The notes under the pieces: generated by a model
What the model saw: the letters and a program-made list of their open reading frames with translations, nothing else
Databases searched by the model: none
What the model was told of the DNA's origin: nothing
Part shown: in pieces, positions 8,281 to 19,585 of the stretch
How positions within the stretch are numbered: position 1 is the first letter of the stretch
How the letters are laid out: each line of letters begins with the position of its first letter
Source: Streptomyces sp. D2-8
GTDB lineage: Bacteria; Actinomycetota; Actinomycetes; Streptomycetales; Streptomycetaceae
DNA length: 64,000 nucleotides
Assembly (NCBI RefSeq): GCF_023184515.1
Contig: NZ_JAAHBP010000001.1
Coordinates: 1,054,001-1,118,000, forward strand
Reading direction: 5' to 3'
Made by a program: the position numbers and the translations under genes

Positions 8281-9858
8281 TCAGTTGCGCCGCAGTAGCC
8301 GCGTCGCCCCCGCCGCCACCGTCGTAGCCAGGATCCAGCCCAGCAGGATCATCGCCGCCGCCAGCCACTGCCAGGCCCCCCGCAACTGCCAGAAACCCAC
8401 CTGGCCCAGATCGATGACCGGCAGCAGCAGATCGAGCGTGAACAGCGTGGGGTTCCACTCCGGATGCTCGCCCCGCCTCATCGGCGGATGGCCGACCTGC
8501 GCGAAGGCGAACGAGCCCGTCGCCCACAGCACCGCCATCCACACCGCGGCCCGCCCCGGCCGGTATCCGTAGGCGACCGTCCAGTCCTGCACGTAGCCCC
8601 ACAGCTTGGCCGCCATCGGCAGGCTCTCGCGATGCCGGCGCTGCTTGGCGAGCAGCACCTCGCGGGCGTCTTGGTCCTCCCCGCCGGACCGCAGCACGGC
8701 CGCGAGCCGCTCGTACGGCTCCGGGTTGTACTCGGCGGTCGCCGCGGCCACCCAGTCCAGCCGCTCGGCCAGCGGGAACGGCCCGCGCGGCACCAGGTTC
8801 TCGTAGGCGAAGCCGCCCATGTGCAGCCGCCCCGGGCCCGGCCAGGCGTCCGCCCGGTCCATCAGGTTGATGACCTTCGCCCCGGACAGCACCACCCGCC
8901 CGCGCACCGGCTGCTCCCCGAGGAACCGCAGCTCCGGTGTCTGCACCCGGCGCAGCGACAGCTCCTGGTCGTCGGTGAGGGTGAACCGGGCCCGCTCGAA
9001 GTCGGCGGCGTCGCCGAACCGGCCGTCGTCCAGCCGGATCCCGCCCTCGCACGCGAAGCGCTGGATGCGGGTCCCCTGCGCCGGGGTCATCCCGCTCATC
9101 GCCTGGGCGCCGACCCCCGCCGGGGTGAGATACAGGCTGCGCTCGACGGTCAGCTGCGGGGCGTTCAGCGCCAGCCGCTCGAAGGGGTTGGACAGACGCG
9201 CCCCGCGCAGACTCAGGGACACGCCGATGGTGGCGGCGCGCAGGCTCAGCTCGCCGTGCGACTCCAGCAGCTCCGCCTGTAAGTCCTGTCCGACGGTCAG
9301 GCCGTCCGCGGCGATCGACCGGCCGCTGCGGTCCCGGTGCACGATCGCCTGGTTGAGCATCAGGTCCGTGCCGATCTGCGCGTCCGTGAGCCGGATGCCG
9401 TGGTGGAAGCGGCAGCGCGGCAGATGCAGATCGCCCTCGGTGTGCACCCGGGCCGCCTCCAGCCGGGGTATCGAGCAGTCCACCATCCGCAGGGTGGTGA
9501 AGCGGGCCTCCGGCAGCAGCACGTCCTGCTCGAACCGGCACCGGCGCATCTCGACGTACGGCACCACCGTGCCGCCCGCGATGTCCAGCGAGCCGCTGAC
9601 CTGCACGCCGATCAGCTTCAGCGACGACACCCGGCCGGCCAGGGCGGGCGGGCCGTCGAGGAGCAGCCAGCACACGATCCGGGCCCGCACGGTCCGCTCC
9701 TCGCCCCAGGGGTGCCCGCCGTGCGGATCGTCCACCACGGCGTCGCCGCTGCTCAGGTCGTACACGGTGCCGTTGCGGAAGGCCTGCCACATGCCGGCCT
9801 CGGCCGCGGTCAGTTCTTCGGGCAGATCCCCGGCACGGTGGCCGGCCCCCTCGGTCAC
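8281..9858 (-). CDS. Membrane-anchored beta-helix-like protein (often labelled oxidoreductase)
   Basis: 525 residues. Residues about 50-330 are a run of short strands with periodic Leu/Ile and Phe ([59 protein letters not shown]), resembling pentapeptide or right-handed beta-helix repeats. The C-terminal 130 residues contain hydrophobic segments ([38 protein letters not shown]), so the repeat domain is probably cytosolic and membrane-tethered. I see no nucleotide- or flavin-binding motif, so an enzyme name is not supported. I chose GTG 9858 because GGAGG lies about 11 bases upstream; an ATG at 9939 adds 27 residues. Confidence 0.8.
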   Translation of the reverse strand: MTEGAGHRAGDLPEELTAAEAGMWQAFRNGTVYDLSSGDAVVDDPHGGHPWGEERTVRARIVCWLLLDGPPALAGRVSSLKLIGVQVSGSLDIAGGTVVPYVEMRRCRFEQDVLLPEARFTTLRMVDCSIPRLEAARVHTEGDLHLPRCRFHHGIRLTDAQIGTDLMLNQAIVHRDRSGRSIAADGLTVGQDLQAELLESHGELSLRAATIGVSLSLRGARLSNPFERLALNAPQLTVERSLYLTPAGVGAQAMSGMTPAQGTRIQRFACEGGIRLDDGRFGDAADFERARFTLTDDQELSLRRVQTPELRFLGEQPVRGRVVLSGAKVINLMDRADAWPGPGRLHMGGFAYENLVPRGPFPLAERLDWVAAATAEYNPEPYERLAAVLRSGGEDQDAREVLLAKQRRHRESLPMAAKLWGYVQDWTVAYGYRPGRAAVWMAVLWATGSFAFAQVGHPPMRRGEHPEWNPTLFTLDLLLPVIDLGQVGFWQLRGAWQWLAAAMILLGWILATTVAAGATRLLRRN

Positions 9859-9978
9859 AGCTCTTCCGTCCTCCCCAGGTACTCGCGGGTCACTTGCCTC
9901 GTACACCAGTTCATGCCCGCTGTGTGACGCCCCGAACACAAGAAGTGAAGGTGATCTTCCGGGTTCCTGCGGCGTTCT

Positions 9979-9995
9979 GTATCAGCCATTGATAC
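9979..9995. promoter_or_regulatory. Inverted repeat in the hisD upstream region
   Basis: GTATCA-gccat-TGATAC is a perfect 6-bp palindrome with a 5-base spacer, A/T-rich for this genome, located 42 bases before hisD and 121 bases before the divergent membrane-protein gene. It looks like an operator, but I do not recognise the regulator. Confidence 0.4.
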
Positions 9996-10036
9996 GCGCG
10001 GACGGTGCCTCACCCGGGTCTGAGAGAATTGAGCAC

Positions 10037-11362
10037 GTGATCTCCCGAATCGATCTGCGCGGCGACGCCCTTCCCGAGGGCCCCGCCCTGCGCGACCTGC
10101 TGCCCCGAGCCGACTTCGACGTTGCGGCCGCCCTCGAGAAGGTGCGTCCGATCTGCGAGGACGTGCATCATCGGGGCGACGCGGCGCTGATCGACGCAGC
10201 CGAGCGGTTCGACGGGGTCAGGCTCGACCAGGTGCGGGTGCCGGCCGCCGCGCTCACGCGCGCGCTGGAGGAACTCGACCCGGCCGTGCGCGCGGCCCTG
10301 GAGGAATCCATCCGCCGCGCCCGGATCGTCCACCGCGAGCAGCGCCGTGAGACGCACACCACCCAGGTCGTCCCCGGCGGCACCGTGACCGAGAAGTGGG
10401 TGCCGGTCGAGCGCGTCGGGCTCTACGCGCCCGGCGGCCGGTCCGTGTATCCGTCCTCCGTGATCATGAACGTGGTGCCCGCGCAGGAGGCCGGCGTCGA
10501 GTCCGTCGCGCTCGCCTCTCCCGCCCAGGCCGACTTCGGCGGACTGCCGCACCCGACGATCCTCGCCGCCTGCGCGCTGCTCGGCGTCGACGAGGTGTAC
10601 GCGGCCGGCGGCGCCACGGCCGTCGCGATGTTCGCCTACGGCACCGAGTCCTGCGCGCCCGCGAACATGGTCACCGGCCCCGGCAACATCTGGGTCGCCG
10701 CCGCCAAGCGCTACTTCACCGGCAGGATCGGCATCGACGCCGAGGCCGGCCCGACCGAGATCGCGGTCCTCGCCGACGACACGGCCGACGCGGTGCACGT
10801 CGCCTCCGACCTGATCAGCCAGGCCGAGCACGACCCGCTGGCCGCCGCCGTCCTGGTCACGGACTCCGTCGAGCTCGCCGACGCGGTGGAGAAGGAGCTG
10901 GAGCCGCAGGTCGCGGCCACCAAGCACGTCGACGACCGGATCGTCCCGGCCCTGTCCGGCAGGCAGTCCGCGATCGTGCTGGTCGACGGAGTCGACGAGG
11001 GCCTCAAGGTGGTCGACGCGTACGGCGCCGAGCACCTGGAGATCCAGACGGCCGACGCCACCGCCGTGGCCGACCGGGTCAGGAACGCCGGCGCGATCTT
11101 CATCGGCCCCTGGGCCCCGGTCTCCCTCGGCGACTACGCGGCCGGCTCCAACCACGTCCTGCCCACCGGCGGCTGCGCCTGCCACTCCTCCGGCCTGTCC
11201 GTCCAGTCCTTCCTGCGCGGCATCCACATCGTCGACTACACGCAGGACGCCCTGGCCGAGGTCGCGCACCACGTGGTGACGCTGGCGGAGGCGGAGGACC
11301 TGCCGGCGCACGGCGCGGCGATCAAGGCAAGGTTCGACTGGAAGGTTCCGCAGGGCAAGTGA
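10037..11362 (+). CDS. hisD: Histidinol dehydrogenase
   Basis: 441 residues; catalyses the last two steps of histidine synthesis (histidinol to histidine, NAD-linked, Zn-dependent). Conserved stretches: [55 protein letters not shown], the Zn/catalytic block SQAEHDP, EHLEIQT and [11 protein letters not shown]. The frame is open far upstream, but homology begins at GTG 10037 (VISRIDLRG); GAGAATTGAGCAC just before it suggests a very short leader or leaderless message. First gene of the his operon. Confidence 0.96.
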   Translation: MISRIDLRGDALPEGPALRDLLPRADFDVAAALEKVRPICEDVHHRGDAALIDAAERFDGVRLDQVRVPAAALTRALEELDPAVRAALEESIRRARIVHREQRRETHTTQVVPGGTVTEKWVPVERVGLYAPGGRSVYPSSVIMNVVPAQEAGVESVALASPAQADFGGLPHPTILAACALLGVDEVYAAGGATAVAMFAYGTESCAPANMVTGPGNIWVAAAKRYFTGRIGIDAEAGPTEIAVLADDTADAVHVASDLISQAEHDPLAAAVLVTDSVELADAVEKELEPQVAATKHVDDRIVPALSGRQSAIVLVDGVDEGLKVVDAYGAEHLEIQTADATAVADRVRNAGAIFIGPWAPVSLGDYAAGSNHVLPTGGCACHSSGLSVQSFLRGIHIVDYTQDALAEVAHHVVTLAEAEDLPAHGAAIKARFDWKVPQGK

Positions 11363-12465
11363 CAGGCATCGACGATCTCCCCGTACGGGACGAGCTGCGC
11401 GGCAAGTCCCCCTACGGCGCGCCCCAGCTGGACGTCCCCGTACGGCTGAACACCAACGAGAACCCCTACCCCCTCCCCGAAGCGCTGGTCGAGCGCATCG
11501 CCGAGCGGGTCCGTGAGGCTGCCAGGAACCTCAACCGCTACCCGGACCGGGACGCGGTCGAGCTGCGCACGAAGCTCGCCGAGTACCTGACGGAGACCTC
11601 CGGCCACGAGGTCGGTCCGGCCAACGTCTGGGCGGCCAACGGCTCCAACGAGGTCATCCAGCAGCTGCTGCAGACCTTCGGCGGACCGGGCCGCACGGCC
11701 ATCGGCTTCGAGCCGTCGTACTCGATGCACGGCCTCATCTCGCGCGGCACCGGCACGGGCTGGATCTCCGGCCCCCGCAACGAGGACTTCACGATCGACC
11801 TCGCCGCCGCCGAGAAGTCGATCGCCGAGAACCAGCCGGACGTCGTCTTCATCACCACCCCCAACAACCCCACGGGCACCGCCGTCCCGCCCGAGACGGT
11901 CCTCGCGCTGTACGAGGCCGCACAGTCCGCGAAGCCGTCGATGGTGGTGGTCGACGAGGCGTACATCGAGTTCAGCCACGGCGACTCGCTGCTGCCGCTG
12001 CTGGAGGGCCGCCCGAACCTCGTCGTCTCCCGCACGATGTCGAAGGCGTTCGGCGCGGCGGGCCTGCGCCTCGGCTACCTCGCGGCGCACCCGGCCGTCG
12101 TCGACGCCGTCCAGCTGGTCCGGCTGCCCTACCACCTGTCGGCCGTCACCCAGGCGACCGCCCTGGCCGCCCTGGAGCACACCGGCACGCTGCTGGGCTA
12201 CGTCGAGCAGCTCAAGACCGAACGGGACCGCCTGGTCACCGAACTGCTCGCGATCGGCTACGAGGTGACCGCCTCGGACGCGAACTTCGTGCAGTTCGGC
12301 CGGTTCGAGGACTCCCACGCGACCTGGCGGAAGATCCTCGACCGGGGCGTCCTGGTCCGGGACAACGGCGTGCCCGGCTGGCTCCGGGTCACCGCCGGAA
12401 CCCCCGAAGAGAACGACGCGTTCCTCGACGCGGTACGTGCACTGAAGAAGGAGCAGAGTTCATGA
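11359..12465 (+). CDS. hisC: Histidinol-phosphate aminotransferase
   Basis: 368-residue PLP enzyme of the class I/II aminotransferase fold. Visible motifs: [12 protein letters not shown] at the N-terminus, [33 protein letters not shown] (PLP-pyridine Asp) and [17 protein letters not shown] with the Schiff-base Lys229. The GTG start overlaps the hisD stop (GTGA), giving translational coupling. Confidence 0.96.
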   Translation: MTGIDDLPVRDELRGKSPYGAPQLDVPVRLNTNENPYPLPEALVERIAERVREAARNLNRYPDRDAVELRTKLAEYLTETSGHEVGPANVWAANGSNEVIQQLLQTFGGPGRTAIGFEPSYSMHGLISRGTGTGWISGPRNEDFTIDLAAAEKSIAENQPDVVFITTPNNPTGTAVPPETVLALYEAAQSAKPSMVVVDEAYIEFSHGDSLLPLLEGRPNLVVSRTMSKAFGAAGLRLGYLAAHPAVVDAVQLVRLPYHLSAVTQATALAALEHTGTLLGYVEQLKTERDRLVTELLAIGYEVTASDANFVQFGRFEDSHATWRKILDRGVLVRDNGVPGWLRVTAGTPEENDAFLDAVRALKKEQSS

Positions 12466-13055
12466 GCCGCACCGGACGCGTGGAGCGGACGACCAAGGAG
12501 ACCTCGGTTCTCGTCGAGATCGACCTCGACGGCACCGGCAAGACGGAGATCTCCACCGGCGTCGGCTTCTACGACCACATGCTCGACCAGCTCGGCCGGC
12601 ACGGTCTGTTCGACCTGACCGTGAAGACCGAGGGCGATCTGCACATCGACTCGCACCACACCATCGAGGACACCGCCCTCGCCCTGGGCGCCGCCTTCAA
12701 GCAGGCCCTCGGCGACAAGGTGGGCATCTACCGCTTCGGCAACTGCACGGTCCCGCTGGACGAGTCCCTCGCCCAGGTCACCGTCGACCTGTCCGGCCGC
12801 CCCTACCTCGTGCACACCGAGCCCGAGAAGATGGCGCCGATGATCGGCGAGTACGACACCACCATGACCCGGCACATCCTGGAGTCCTTCGTGGCCCAGG
12901 CACAGATCGCGCTGCACGTGCACGTGCCCTACGGGCGCAACGCGCACCACATCGTGGAATGCCAGTTCAAGGCGCTCGCCCGGGCCCTGCGGTACGCCTC
13001 CGAGCGCGACCCGCGCGCCGCCGGCATCCTCCCGTCCACGAAGGGCGCCCTGTGA
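12462..13055 (+). CDS. hisB: Imidazoleglycerol-phosphate dehydratase
   Basis: 197 residues, the monofunctional dehydratase without the N-terminal phosphatase of enteric HisB. The two Mn-binding repeats are clear: [14 protein letters not shown] and [17 protein letters not shown], plus [20 protein letters not shown]. The ATG overlaps the hisC stop by 4 bases (ATGA). Confidence 0.97.
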   Translation: MSRTGRVERTTKETSVLVEIDLDGTGKTEISTGVGFYDHMLDQLGRHGLFDLTVKTEGDLHIDSHHTIEDTALALGAAFKQALGDKVGIYRFGNCTVPLDESLAQVTVDLSGRPYLVHTEPEKMAPMIGEYDTTMTRHILESFVAQAQIALHVHVPYGRNAHHIVECQFKALARALRYASERDPRAAGILPSTKGAL

Positions 13056-13216
13056 ACGGCATCTCGACCATGCTGATCGTCGTCGGCCTGTTCCTCGTCG
13101 GCGGGATCTACTCCTTCGCCAAGCAGCAGATGCCCAAGGGCCTGATCGTCCTGCTGTCGATCGGCGCCGCGATGTGCCTGGCAGCCGGCGTGGTGAGGCT
13201 GGAGGTGTGGAATTGA
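13052..13216 (+). CDS. 54-aa two-span membrane protein in the his operon
   Basis: GTG 13052 overlaps the hisB stop (GTGA) and the frame ends at TGA 13216, inside the hisH start. The product is hydrophobic with two likely membrane spans ([18 protein letters not shown] and [19 protein letters not shown]) joined by KQQMPK. Its exact coupling to both neighbours indicates a real, translated gene. A small protein at this place is, as I recall, usual in streptomycete his operons; function unknown. It is under 60 codons and easily missed. Confidence 0.85.
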   Translation: MNGISTMLIVVGLFLVGGIYSFAKQQMPKGLIVLLSIGAAMCLAAGVVRLEVWN

Positions 13217-13857
13217 GCGCCCCGCAGAAGAAGGTCGTCGTCTTCGACTACGGCTTCGGCAACGTCCGTTCCGCCGAGCGGGCCCTCGCGCGCGCGGGAG
13301 CCGACGTCGAGATCACGCGTGACTACGACAAGGCCATGAACGCCGACGGCCTGCTGGTGCCCGGCGTCGGCGCCTTCGCCTCCTGCATGACGGGCCTGCG
13401 CGAGGCGCGCGGCGACTGGATCGTCGACCGTCGGCTGTCCGGCGGCCGCCCGGTGATGGGCATCTGCGTCGGCATGCAGATCCTCTTCGCGCGCGGCATC
13501 GAGCACGGCGTGGAGAGCGAGGGCCTGGACGAGTGGCCCGGCTCGGTCGAGCCGCTCCAGGCCGACGTCGTGCCCCACATGGGCTGGAACACCGTCGAGG
13601 CGGCGCCCGGTTCGCAGCTGTTCGCCGGCCTCGACCCGGACGCCCGCTTCTACTTCGTGCACTCCTACGCCGTCCACGACTGGTCGCTGGAGACGCACAA
13701 CCCGACGCTGGAAGCCCCCAAGGTCACCTGGTCCACGCACGGCAAGCCGTTCGTCGCGGCCGTCGAGAACGGCGCCCTGTGGGCCACGCAGTTCCACCCC
13801 GAGAAGTCCGGCGACGCCGGAGCCCAGCTCCTCACCAACTGGATCGGAACCCTGTGA
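13213..13857 (+). CDS. hisH: Imidazole glycerol phosphate synthase, glutaminase subunit
   Basis: 214-residue class I glutamine amidotransferase that supplies ammonia to HisF. The triad is visible: Cys85 in MGICVGMQ, His195 and Glu197 in QFHPEKS. The start is an unusual TTG at 13213, overlapping the stop of the 54-aa gene (TTGA), with GGAGG at 13201-13205 seven bases upstream; no ATG or GTG fits as well (in-frame codons further upstream would lie within the 54-aa gene). Confidence 0.95.
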   Translation: MSAPQKKVVVFDYGFGNVRSAERALARAGADVEITRDYDKAMNADGLLVPGVGAFASCMTGLREARGDWIVDRRLSGGRPVMGICVGMQILFARGIEHGVESEGLDEWPGSVEPLQADVVPHMGWNTVEAAPGSQLFAGLDPDARFYFVHSYAVHDWSLETHNPTLEAPKVTWSTHGKPFVAAVENGALWATQFHPEKSGDAGAQLLTNWIGTL

Positions 13858-14579
13858 GCAAGCTCGAACTCCTCCCCGCCGTCGACGTCCGTGACGGCCA
13901 GGCCGTGCGCCTGGTGCACGGCGAGTCCGGCACGGAGACCTCGTACGGCTCCCCGCTGGAGGCCGCCCTCGCCTGGCAGCGCTCCGGAGCCGAGTGGCTG
14001 CACCTGGTCGACCTGGACGCCGCGTTCGGCACCGGGAACAACCGCGAGCTGATCGCCGAGGTCGCCCAGGCCATGGACATCAAGGTGGAGCTGTCCGGCG
14101 GTATCCGCGACGACGACACCCTCGCCGCAGCCCTCGCCACCGGCTGCAAGCGCGTCAACCTGGGCACGGCAGCCCTGGAGACCCCGGAGTGGGTCGCCAA
14201 GGTCATCGCCGAGCACGGCGACCAGATCGCGGTCGGACTGGACGTCCGGGGCACGACCCTGCGCGGGCGCGGCTGGACCCGCGACGGCGGCGACCTCTAC
14301 GAGACGCTGGCGCGCCTCGACAAGGAGGGCTGTGCGCGGTACGTCGTCACCGACATCGCCAAGGACGGCACGCTCCAGGGCCCGAACCTGGAACTGCTGC
14401 GCAACGTGTGCGCCGCCACCGACCGCCCGGTCGTGGCCTCCGGCGGTGTCTCCTCGCTCGACGACCTGCGGGCCATCGCCGACCTCGTCCCGCTCGGTGT
14501 CGAAGGCGCCATCGTCGGGAAAGCGCTGTACGCGAAGGCGTTCACCCTGGAAGAGGCCTTGGAGGCTGTGTCGTCATGA
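13854..14579 (+). CDS. priA: Bifunctional phosphoribosyl isomerase A (HisA/TrpF activity)
   Basis: 241-residue TIM barrel. In actinobacteria PriA isomerises both ProFAR (histidine) and PRA (tryptophan). Residues reported as important in Streptomyces PriA are in place: Asp11, Arg19, Asp130, Arg139 and Asp171 ([27 protein letters not shown]). No trpF is seen among the trp genes of this window, consistent with dual use. GTG at 13854 overlaps the hisH stop. Confidence 0.95.
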   Translation: MSKLELLPAVDVRDGQAVRLVHGESGTETSYGSPLEAALAWQRSGAEWLHLVDLDAAFGTGNNRELIAEVAQAMDIKVELSGGIRDDDTLAAALATGCKRVNLGTAALETPEWVAKVIAEHGDQIAVGLDVRGTTLRGRGWTRDGGDLYETLARLDKEGCARYVVTDIAKDGTLQGPNLELLRNVCAATDRPVVASGGVSSLDDLRAIADLVPLGVEGAIVGKALYAKAFTLEEALEAVSS

Positions 14580-14980
14580 CCGTGCGGCGTGTGCAGAGCG
14601 GAAGTCCCTGGGAAGAGTCCTTCGGTTTTGCACGCGCCGTCGCGGCGGGCGACCGTGTGCTGGTCGCGGGCACGACCGCCTTCAAGGGCGATGTGCTCTA
14701 CGGCGACGGCGACCCGTACGAGCAGGCCAAGGTGGCCTTCACCTCCGCCCTGGAGGCGATCGGCGAGTTCGGGCTCGCACCCGAGTCGGTGATCCGCACC
14801 CGTGTGTACCTGGCACACGCCCGGGATGTCGACGCCGTGGGCCGGGCCCACAAGGAACTGTTCGACACCGTACGCCCGGTCACGACCCTGCTGGTCGTAC
14901 AGGGCTTCATCGACTCCCGGGTCCTGGTGTCGGTGGAAGTGGAAGCAATCAGAGGGACAGTGGAGGAGCAGGATTCATGA
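14576..14980 (+). CDS. RidA/YjgF-family protein within the his operon
   Basis: 134 residues of the RidA fold: [27 protein letters not shown], a helix [28 protein letters not shown], and [12 protein letters not shown]...SVEVEAI. Classical RidA enzymes deaminate reactive enamine/imine intermediates; this one lacks the exact archetypal PAxGPY signature, so its substrate is uncertain. The ATG overlaps the priA stop (ATGA) and its own stop overlaps hisF, so it is produced in step with the pathway enzymes. Confidence 0.9.
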   Translation: MTVRRVQSGSPWEESFGFARAVAAGDRVLVAGTTAFKGDVLYGDGDPYEQAKVAFTSALEAIGEFGLAPESVIRTRVYLAHARDVDAVGRAHKELFDTVRPVTTLLVVQGFIDSRVLVSVEVEAIRGTVEEQDS

Positions 14981-15732
14981 CCCTGGCGGTCCGAGTCATC
15001 CCCTGCCTGGACGTGGACAACGGCCGGGTCGTCAAGGGCGTCAACTTCCAGAACCTGCGCGACGCGGGCGACCCCGTCGAGATGGCCAAGGTGTACGACG
15101 CCGAGGGCGCCGACGAGCTGACGTTCCTGGACATCACCGCCTCGTCGGGCAACCGCGAGACCACGTACGACGTGGTGCGCCGCACGGCCGAGCAGGTGTT
15201 CATCCCACTCACGGTCGGCGGCGGCGTCCGCACGACCGAGGACGTGGACAAGCTGCTGCGCGCCGGCGCGGACAAGGTCGGCGTCAACACCGCCGCCATC
15301 GCCCGCCCCGATCTGATCCGCGAGATCGCCGAGCGCTTCGGCCGCCAGGTCCTGGTCCTGTCGGTCGACGCCCGCCGCACGGAGTCCGGCTCCTTCGAGG
15401 TCACCACCCACGGAGGCCGCAAGGGCACCGGCATCGACGCCGTCGAGTGGGCCCACCGGGCCGCGGAACTCGGCGCGGGCGAGATCCTGCTCAACTCGAT
15501 GGACGCGGACGGCACCAAGGACGGCTACGACCTGGAGATGATCCGGGCGGTGCGGGGGCACGTCACGGTCCCGGTCATCGCCTCGGGCGGCGCCGGCAAG
15601 CTCATGGACTTCCCCCCGGCCGTCGAGGCGGGCGCGGACGCGGTGCTGGCGGCTTCGGTGTTCCACTTCGGGGATCTGCGCATCGGCCAGGTCAAGGAGA
15701 CGCTGCGGGAGGCGGGGCACCCGGTGCGGTGA
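14977..15732 (+). CDS. hisF: Imidazole glycerol phosphate synthase, cyclase subunit
   Basis: 251-residue TIM barrel that with HisH makes IGP and AICAR. Catalytic Asp12 in [16 protein letters not shown] and the second Asp in LVLSVDARR are present, with the phosphate loops VGGGVR and ASGGAG. ATG overlaps the stop of the RidA gene. Last gene of the operon; a strong hairpin follows 16 bases after the stop. Confidence 0.97.
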   Translation: MTLAVRVIPCLDVDNGRVVKGVNFQNLRDAGDPVEMAKVYDAEGADELTFLDITASSGNRETTYDVVRRTAEQVFIPLTVGGGVRTTEDVDKLLRAGADKVGVNTAAIARPDLIREIAERFGRQVLVLSVDARRTESGSFEVTTHGGRKGTGIDAVEWAHRAAELGAGEILLNSMDADGTKDGYDLEMIRAVRGHVTVPVIASGGAGKLMDFPPAVEAGADAVLAASVFHFGDLRIGQVKETLREAGHPVR

Positions 15733-15748
15733 CGCCCCGTCTGCTGAG

Positions 15749-15781
15749 AGAGCCCCGGCCGCGCGGTGCGGCCGGGGCTCT
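15749..15781. terminator. Terminator of the his operon (bidirectional)
   Basis: AGAGCCCCGGCCGC (15749-15762) and its exact complement (15768-15781) form a perfect 14-bp stem with a 5-base loop. It lies between hisF and the convergent TIGR03085 gene, ending two bases before that gene's stop. Confidence 0.85.
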
Positions 15782-15782
15782 G

Positions 15783-16418
15783 TCAGATCCCGAGCTGCTT
15801 CGTCTCGTGCAGTTTCGCGATCGCGTTCTCGTCGCCGTCCAGGTCGACCTTGGCCGCGCTCTGGCGGCCGTAGCAGAACAGGACCAGTTCGGACGGTTCG
15901 CCGGTCACGGTGACCACGGGGGTGCCGCGGTGGGCGACCGCCGTCTGGCCGTCGGGGCGGCGCAGGACCAGGCCCGTCGGGACACCGCGGCCCATCAGGC
16001 GGGCGGTGCGCTCCAGGCGGGACCACAGGGCGTCCTGGAAGACCGGGTCGAGGTCGCGCGGCGACCAGTCGGGCTGGGCGCGGCGGACGTCCTCGGCGTG
16101 GACGTAGAACTCGATGATGTTCGACGCCTCGTCGACCGGCTTGAGGGAGAAGGGCGAGAAACGCGGCGGGCCCGTACGGATCAGCTGGATCAGCTCCTCG
16201 TACGGCTTGTCGGTGTACTCCGCCATCACCCTGTCCAGGCGCGGCGCGAGCTGCTTGATCAGTATCCCGCCGGCGGCGTCCGGACGGCGCTCGCGCACCA
16301 CCACGTGCGCGGCGAGGTCCCGGGTCGTCCAGCCCTCGCACAGGGTGGAGGCGTCCGGGCCCGCGGTCTCCAACAGATCGGCGAGGAGGAGTCGTTCACG
16401 CTTGGCATGGGTCGACAT
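15783..16418 (-). CDS. TIGR03085-family metal-binding protein (mycothiol-dependent-isomerase-like fold)
   Basis: 211 residues. The N-terminus ([42 protein letters not shown]) is the helical MDMPI/DinB-like domain, with metal ligands expected at the HVVVRE His, the Glu in [13 protein letters not shown] and the His in the same motif. A C-terminal SCP2-like part follows ([19 protein letters not shown]). Some relatives are mycothiol-dependent enzymes; the reaction is unknown here. It is monocistronic and divergent from hisI. Confidence 0.9.
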   Translation of the reverse strand: MSTHAKRERLLLADLLETAGPDASTLCEGWTTRDLAAHVVVRERRPDAAGGILIKQLAPRLDRVMAEYTDKPYEELIQLIRTGPPRFSPFSLKPVDEASNIIEFYVHAEDVRRAQPDWSPRDLDPVFQDALWSRLERTARLMGRGVPTGLVLRRPDGQTAVAHRGTPVVTVTGEPSELVLFCYGRQSAAKVDLDGDENAIAKLHETKQLGI

Positions 16419-16502
16419 ACGGCCCAGCCTACGGCCGGCTGCCGGGTCCGCCCAGTGGACACTCCACCTGGGCTGTCGGTGGCGCGCGGCACAATGGTCG
16501 GC

Positions 16503-16889
16503 ATGACCAGCACGCCCAGTCGCCTAGCCCCGGAGATCGCCGCGCGCCTCAAGCGCAGCCCCGACGGCCTCCTGCCCGCCATCGCCCAGCAGTACGACAC
16601 CGGAGAGGTGCTGATGCTCGGCTGGATGGACGACGAGGCGCTGCATCGCACCCTGACCACCGGCCGCTGCACGTACTGGTCGCGCAGCCGCCGGGAGTAC
16701 TGGGTCAAGGGCGACACCTCCGGCCACTTCCAGTGGGTGAAGTCCGTCGCCCTGGACTGCGACGCCGACACCGTGCTCGTCAAGGTCGACCAGGTCGGCG
16801 CCGCCTGCCACACCGGCGCGCGCACGTGTTTCGACACCGACGTGCTGCTCAAGGACGGCGGCTGCGACGGCTCCGCCGCGGATCAGTAA
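16503..16889 (+). CDS. hisI: Phosphoribosyl-AMP cyclohydrolase
   Basis: 128 residues; third step of histidine synthesis. Conserved [30 protein letters not shown] and the Zn site CDADTV...CHTGARTCF are present. It is a stand-alone cyclohydrolase without the HisE pyrophosphohydrolase domain. It is separated from the main his operon by a terminator and a reversed gene, and lies only 11 bases upstream of trpE, so hisI and trpE probably share a transcript. Confidence 0.96.
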   Translation: MTSTPSRLAPEIAARLKRSPDGLLPAIAQQYDTGEVLMLGWMDDEALHRTLTTGRCTYWSRSRREYWVKGDTSGHFQWVKSVALDCDADTVLVKVDQVGAACHTGARTCFDTDVLLKDGGCDGSAADQ

Positions 16890-16900
16890 GGTCAGCGGCC

Positions 16901-18379
<1,479 letters not shown>

Positions 18380-18394
18380 CCCGGAGCCACCCCT

Positions 18395-18412
18395 GCTCCA
18401 CTGGTGTGGAGC
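18395..18412. terminator. Possible weak hairpin after trpE
   Basis: GCTCCAC-TGGT-GTGGAGC gives a 7-bp stem, 15 bases after the trpE stop. It may only reduce read-through into the TIGR02234 gene. Confidence 0.3.
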
Positions 18413-18499
18413 TGGATGCGCGCGCCGTGTCACAGCCAGTGGCGCTCGTTGCGCAGCCCCGGTGTCTCGGTGCCCGGCAGTTGGGGCGATAGTGGGGTA

Positions 18500-19132
18500 A
18501 TGACTGCTGTACCTGACCCACGCTCCAAAGCGGTCGGCCCGGCCCGGGCCGGCCGCCTGAGCCTCGCCGTCGCGCTGCTGAGCGGCGCGCTCGGCGCGGC
18601 CGTGGCGCTGCTCGCCACCCGGCAGCGATGGTCGGAGGGCACCGCGACGGTGGCCGGTGGCGCCTTCCCCCTGACCGCCAAGGGCAGCGACGTCACGGGC
18701 GTTCCCGCGGCGCTCGCCATAGTGGGCCTCGCCGCGCTCGTCGCCGTCTTCGCCGTCCGCCGCGCCGGCCGCTTCGTCGTCGCCGCGCTGCTGGCGCTCT
18801 CCGGCGCCGGCATCGTCGTCGCGGCCCTGCTCGGCGCATCCGACAGCTCCGCGCTCGACGAGCAGGCCGCCCAGGCCTCCGGCGACACCTCGGCCTCCGT
18901 CGACGCCCTCAGCCACACCGCCTGGCCGTACGTCGCGGCCGTCGGCGGCGTCCTGATCCTGCTGGCCGGGCTGCTCGCCCTGCGCTACGGCCGACTGTGG
19001 CCCGCCATGTCCGGCCGCTACGAGCGGGGCGGCACGCCCCAGCCGCGCCGCAAGACCCCCGCCGTCGACCCCGACCGCCCCGAGGACCTGTGGAAGGCGC
19101 TCGACCGAGGCGAGGACCCGACCGGGGCCTGA
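18500..19132 (+). CDS. TIGR02234-type membrane protein of the trp region
   Basis: 210 residues with four likely spans (LSLAVALLSGALGAAVALL; ALAIVGLAALVAVFAV; FVVAALLALSGAGIVVAALLG; VAAVGGVLILLAGLLAL), a pair of extracytoplasmic loops, and a charged tail ending DPDRPEDLWKALDRGEDPT. Gene position next to trpE and the tail match the actinobacterial 'trp region conserved membrane protein' family. Function unknown; an involvement in tryptophan or precursor handling is inference from position only. The ATG at 18500 has GGGG just upstream. Confidence 0.88.
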   Translation: MTAVPDPRSKAVGPARAGRLSLAVALLSGALGAAVALLATRQRWSEGTATVAGGAFPLTAKGSDVTGVPAALAIVGLAALVAVFAVRRAGRFVVAALLALSGAGIVVAALLGASDSSALDEQAAQASGDTSASVDALSHTAWPYVAAVGGVLILLAGLLALRYGRLWPAMSGRYERGGTPQPRRKTPAVDPDRPEDLWKALDRGEDPTGA

Positions 19133-19242
19133 GCCCACACGGGGGACCGGGGGAGCACCCCCGCTCACCCCGCGGGCGGGCGTGCGGGACAATGAGCCCG
19201 AGCGTCCTGCTCAGACACGCACACAGCAACGAGGAGCAAGCA

Positions 19243-19494
19243 ATGGCGGGCAGCAGCCACGGTCACACCCCGGCCGCCTGGACCGGTGTCACGATCGCCT
19301 TCATCGGTTTCTGCGTCTCGGGCGCGTTCATGGTGTTGGACCAGCCGGCGGGCTTCTGGGCGGGCATGGTGGTCGTGCTGCTCGGCGGTGTCGTCGGCGG
19401 CATCATGCGGATGATGGGCCTCGGCCAGCCCAAGGAGGCGCACCAGCCGCACCGGACCACGGGCGACCGCGAGCCGGCCGGCGCCGGGAGCTGA
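19243..19494 (+). CDS. HGxxPAAW-motif small membrane protein
   Basis: 83 residues, starting MAGSSHGHTPAAW, the eponymous HGxxPAAW motif. Two membrane spans follow (VTIAFIGFCVSGAFMVL and FWAGMVVVLLGGVVGGIMRMM) and a polar tail. GAGGAG lies 8 bases before the ATG. It is a conserved streptomycete protein between trpE and trpC; role unknown. Confidence 0.9.
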   Translation: MAGSSHGHTPAAWTGVTIAFIGFCVSGAFMVLDQPAGFWAGMVVVLLGGVVGGIMRMMGLGQPKEAHQPHRTTGDREPAGAGS

Positions 19495-19527
19495 CCCCGC
19501 GGCACGACCCGCGGAGCACGTCCTCAC

Positions 19528-19569
19528 GTGAGGGGCGGCCGGCACACGTGTGCCGGGACCGCCCCTCAC
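19528..19569. terminator. Strong two-part hairpin between the HGxxPAAW gene and the DUF2752 gene
   Basis: GTGAGGGGCGG (19528-19538) pairs with CCGCCCCTCAC (19559-19569), and the inside holds a second palindrome CCGGCACACGTGTGCCGG (19539-19556). It should terminate transcription from the gene upstream; it ends 17 bases before the next start, so the DUF2752 promoter must overlap it or read-through must occur. Confidence 0.7.
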
Positions 19570-19585
19570 GCGTGTGCGGGGCACA

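Noticed and set aside
8819..10036. Upstream extension of the hisD frame by about 400 codons
   Set aside because: The extension runs opposite to the membrane-protein gene, is Ser/Arg-rich without homology, and HisD homology begins exactly at GTG 10037.
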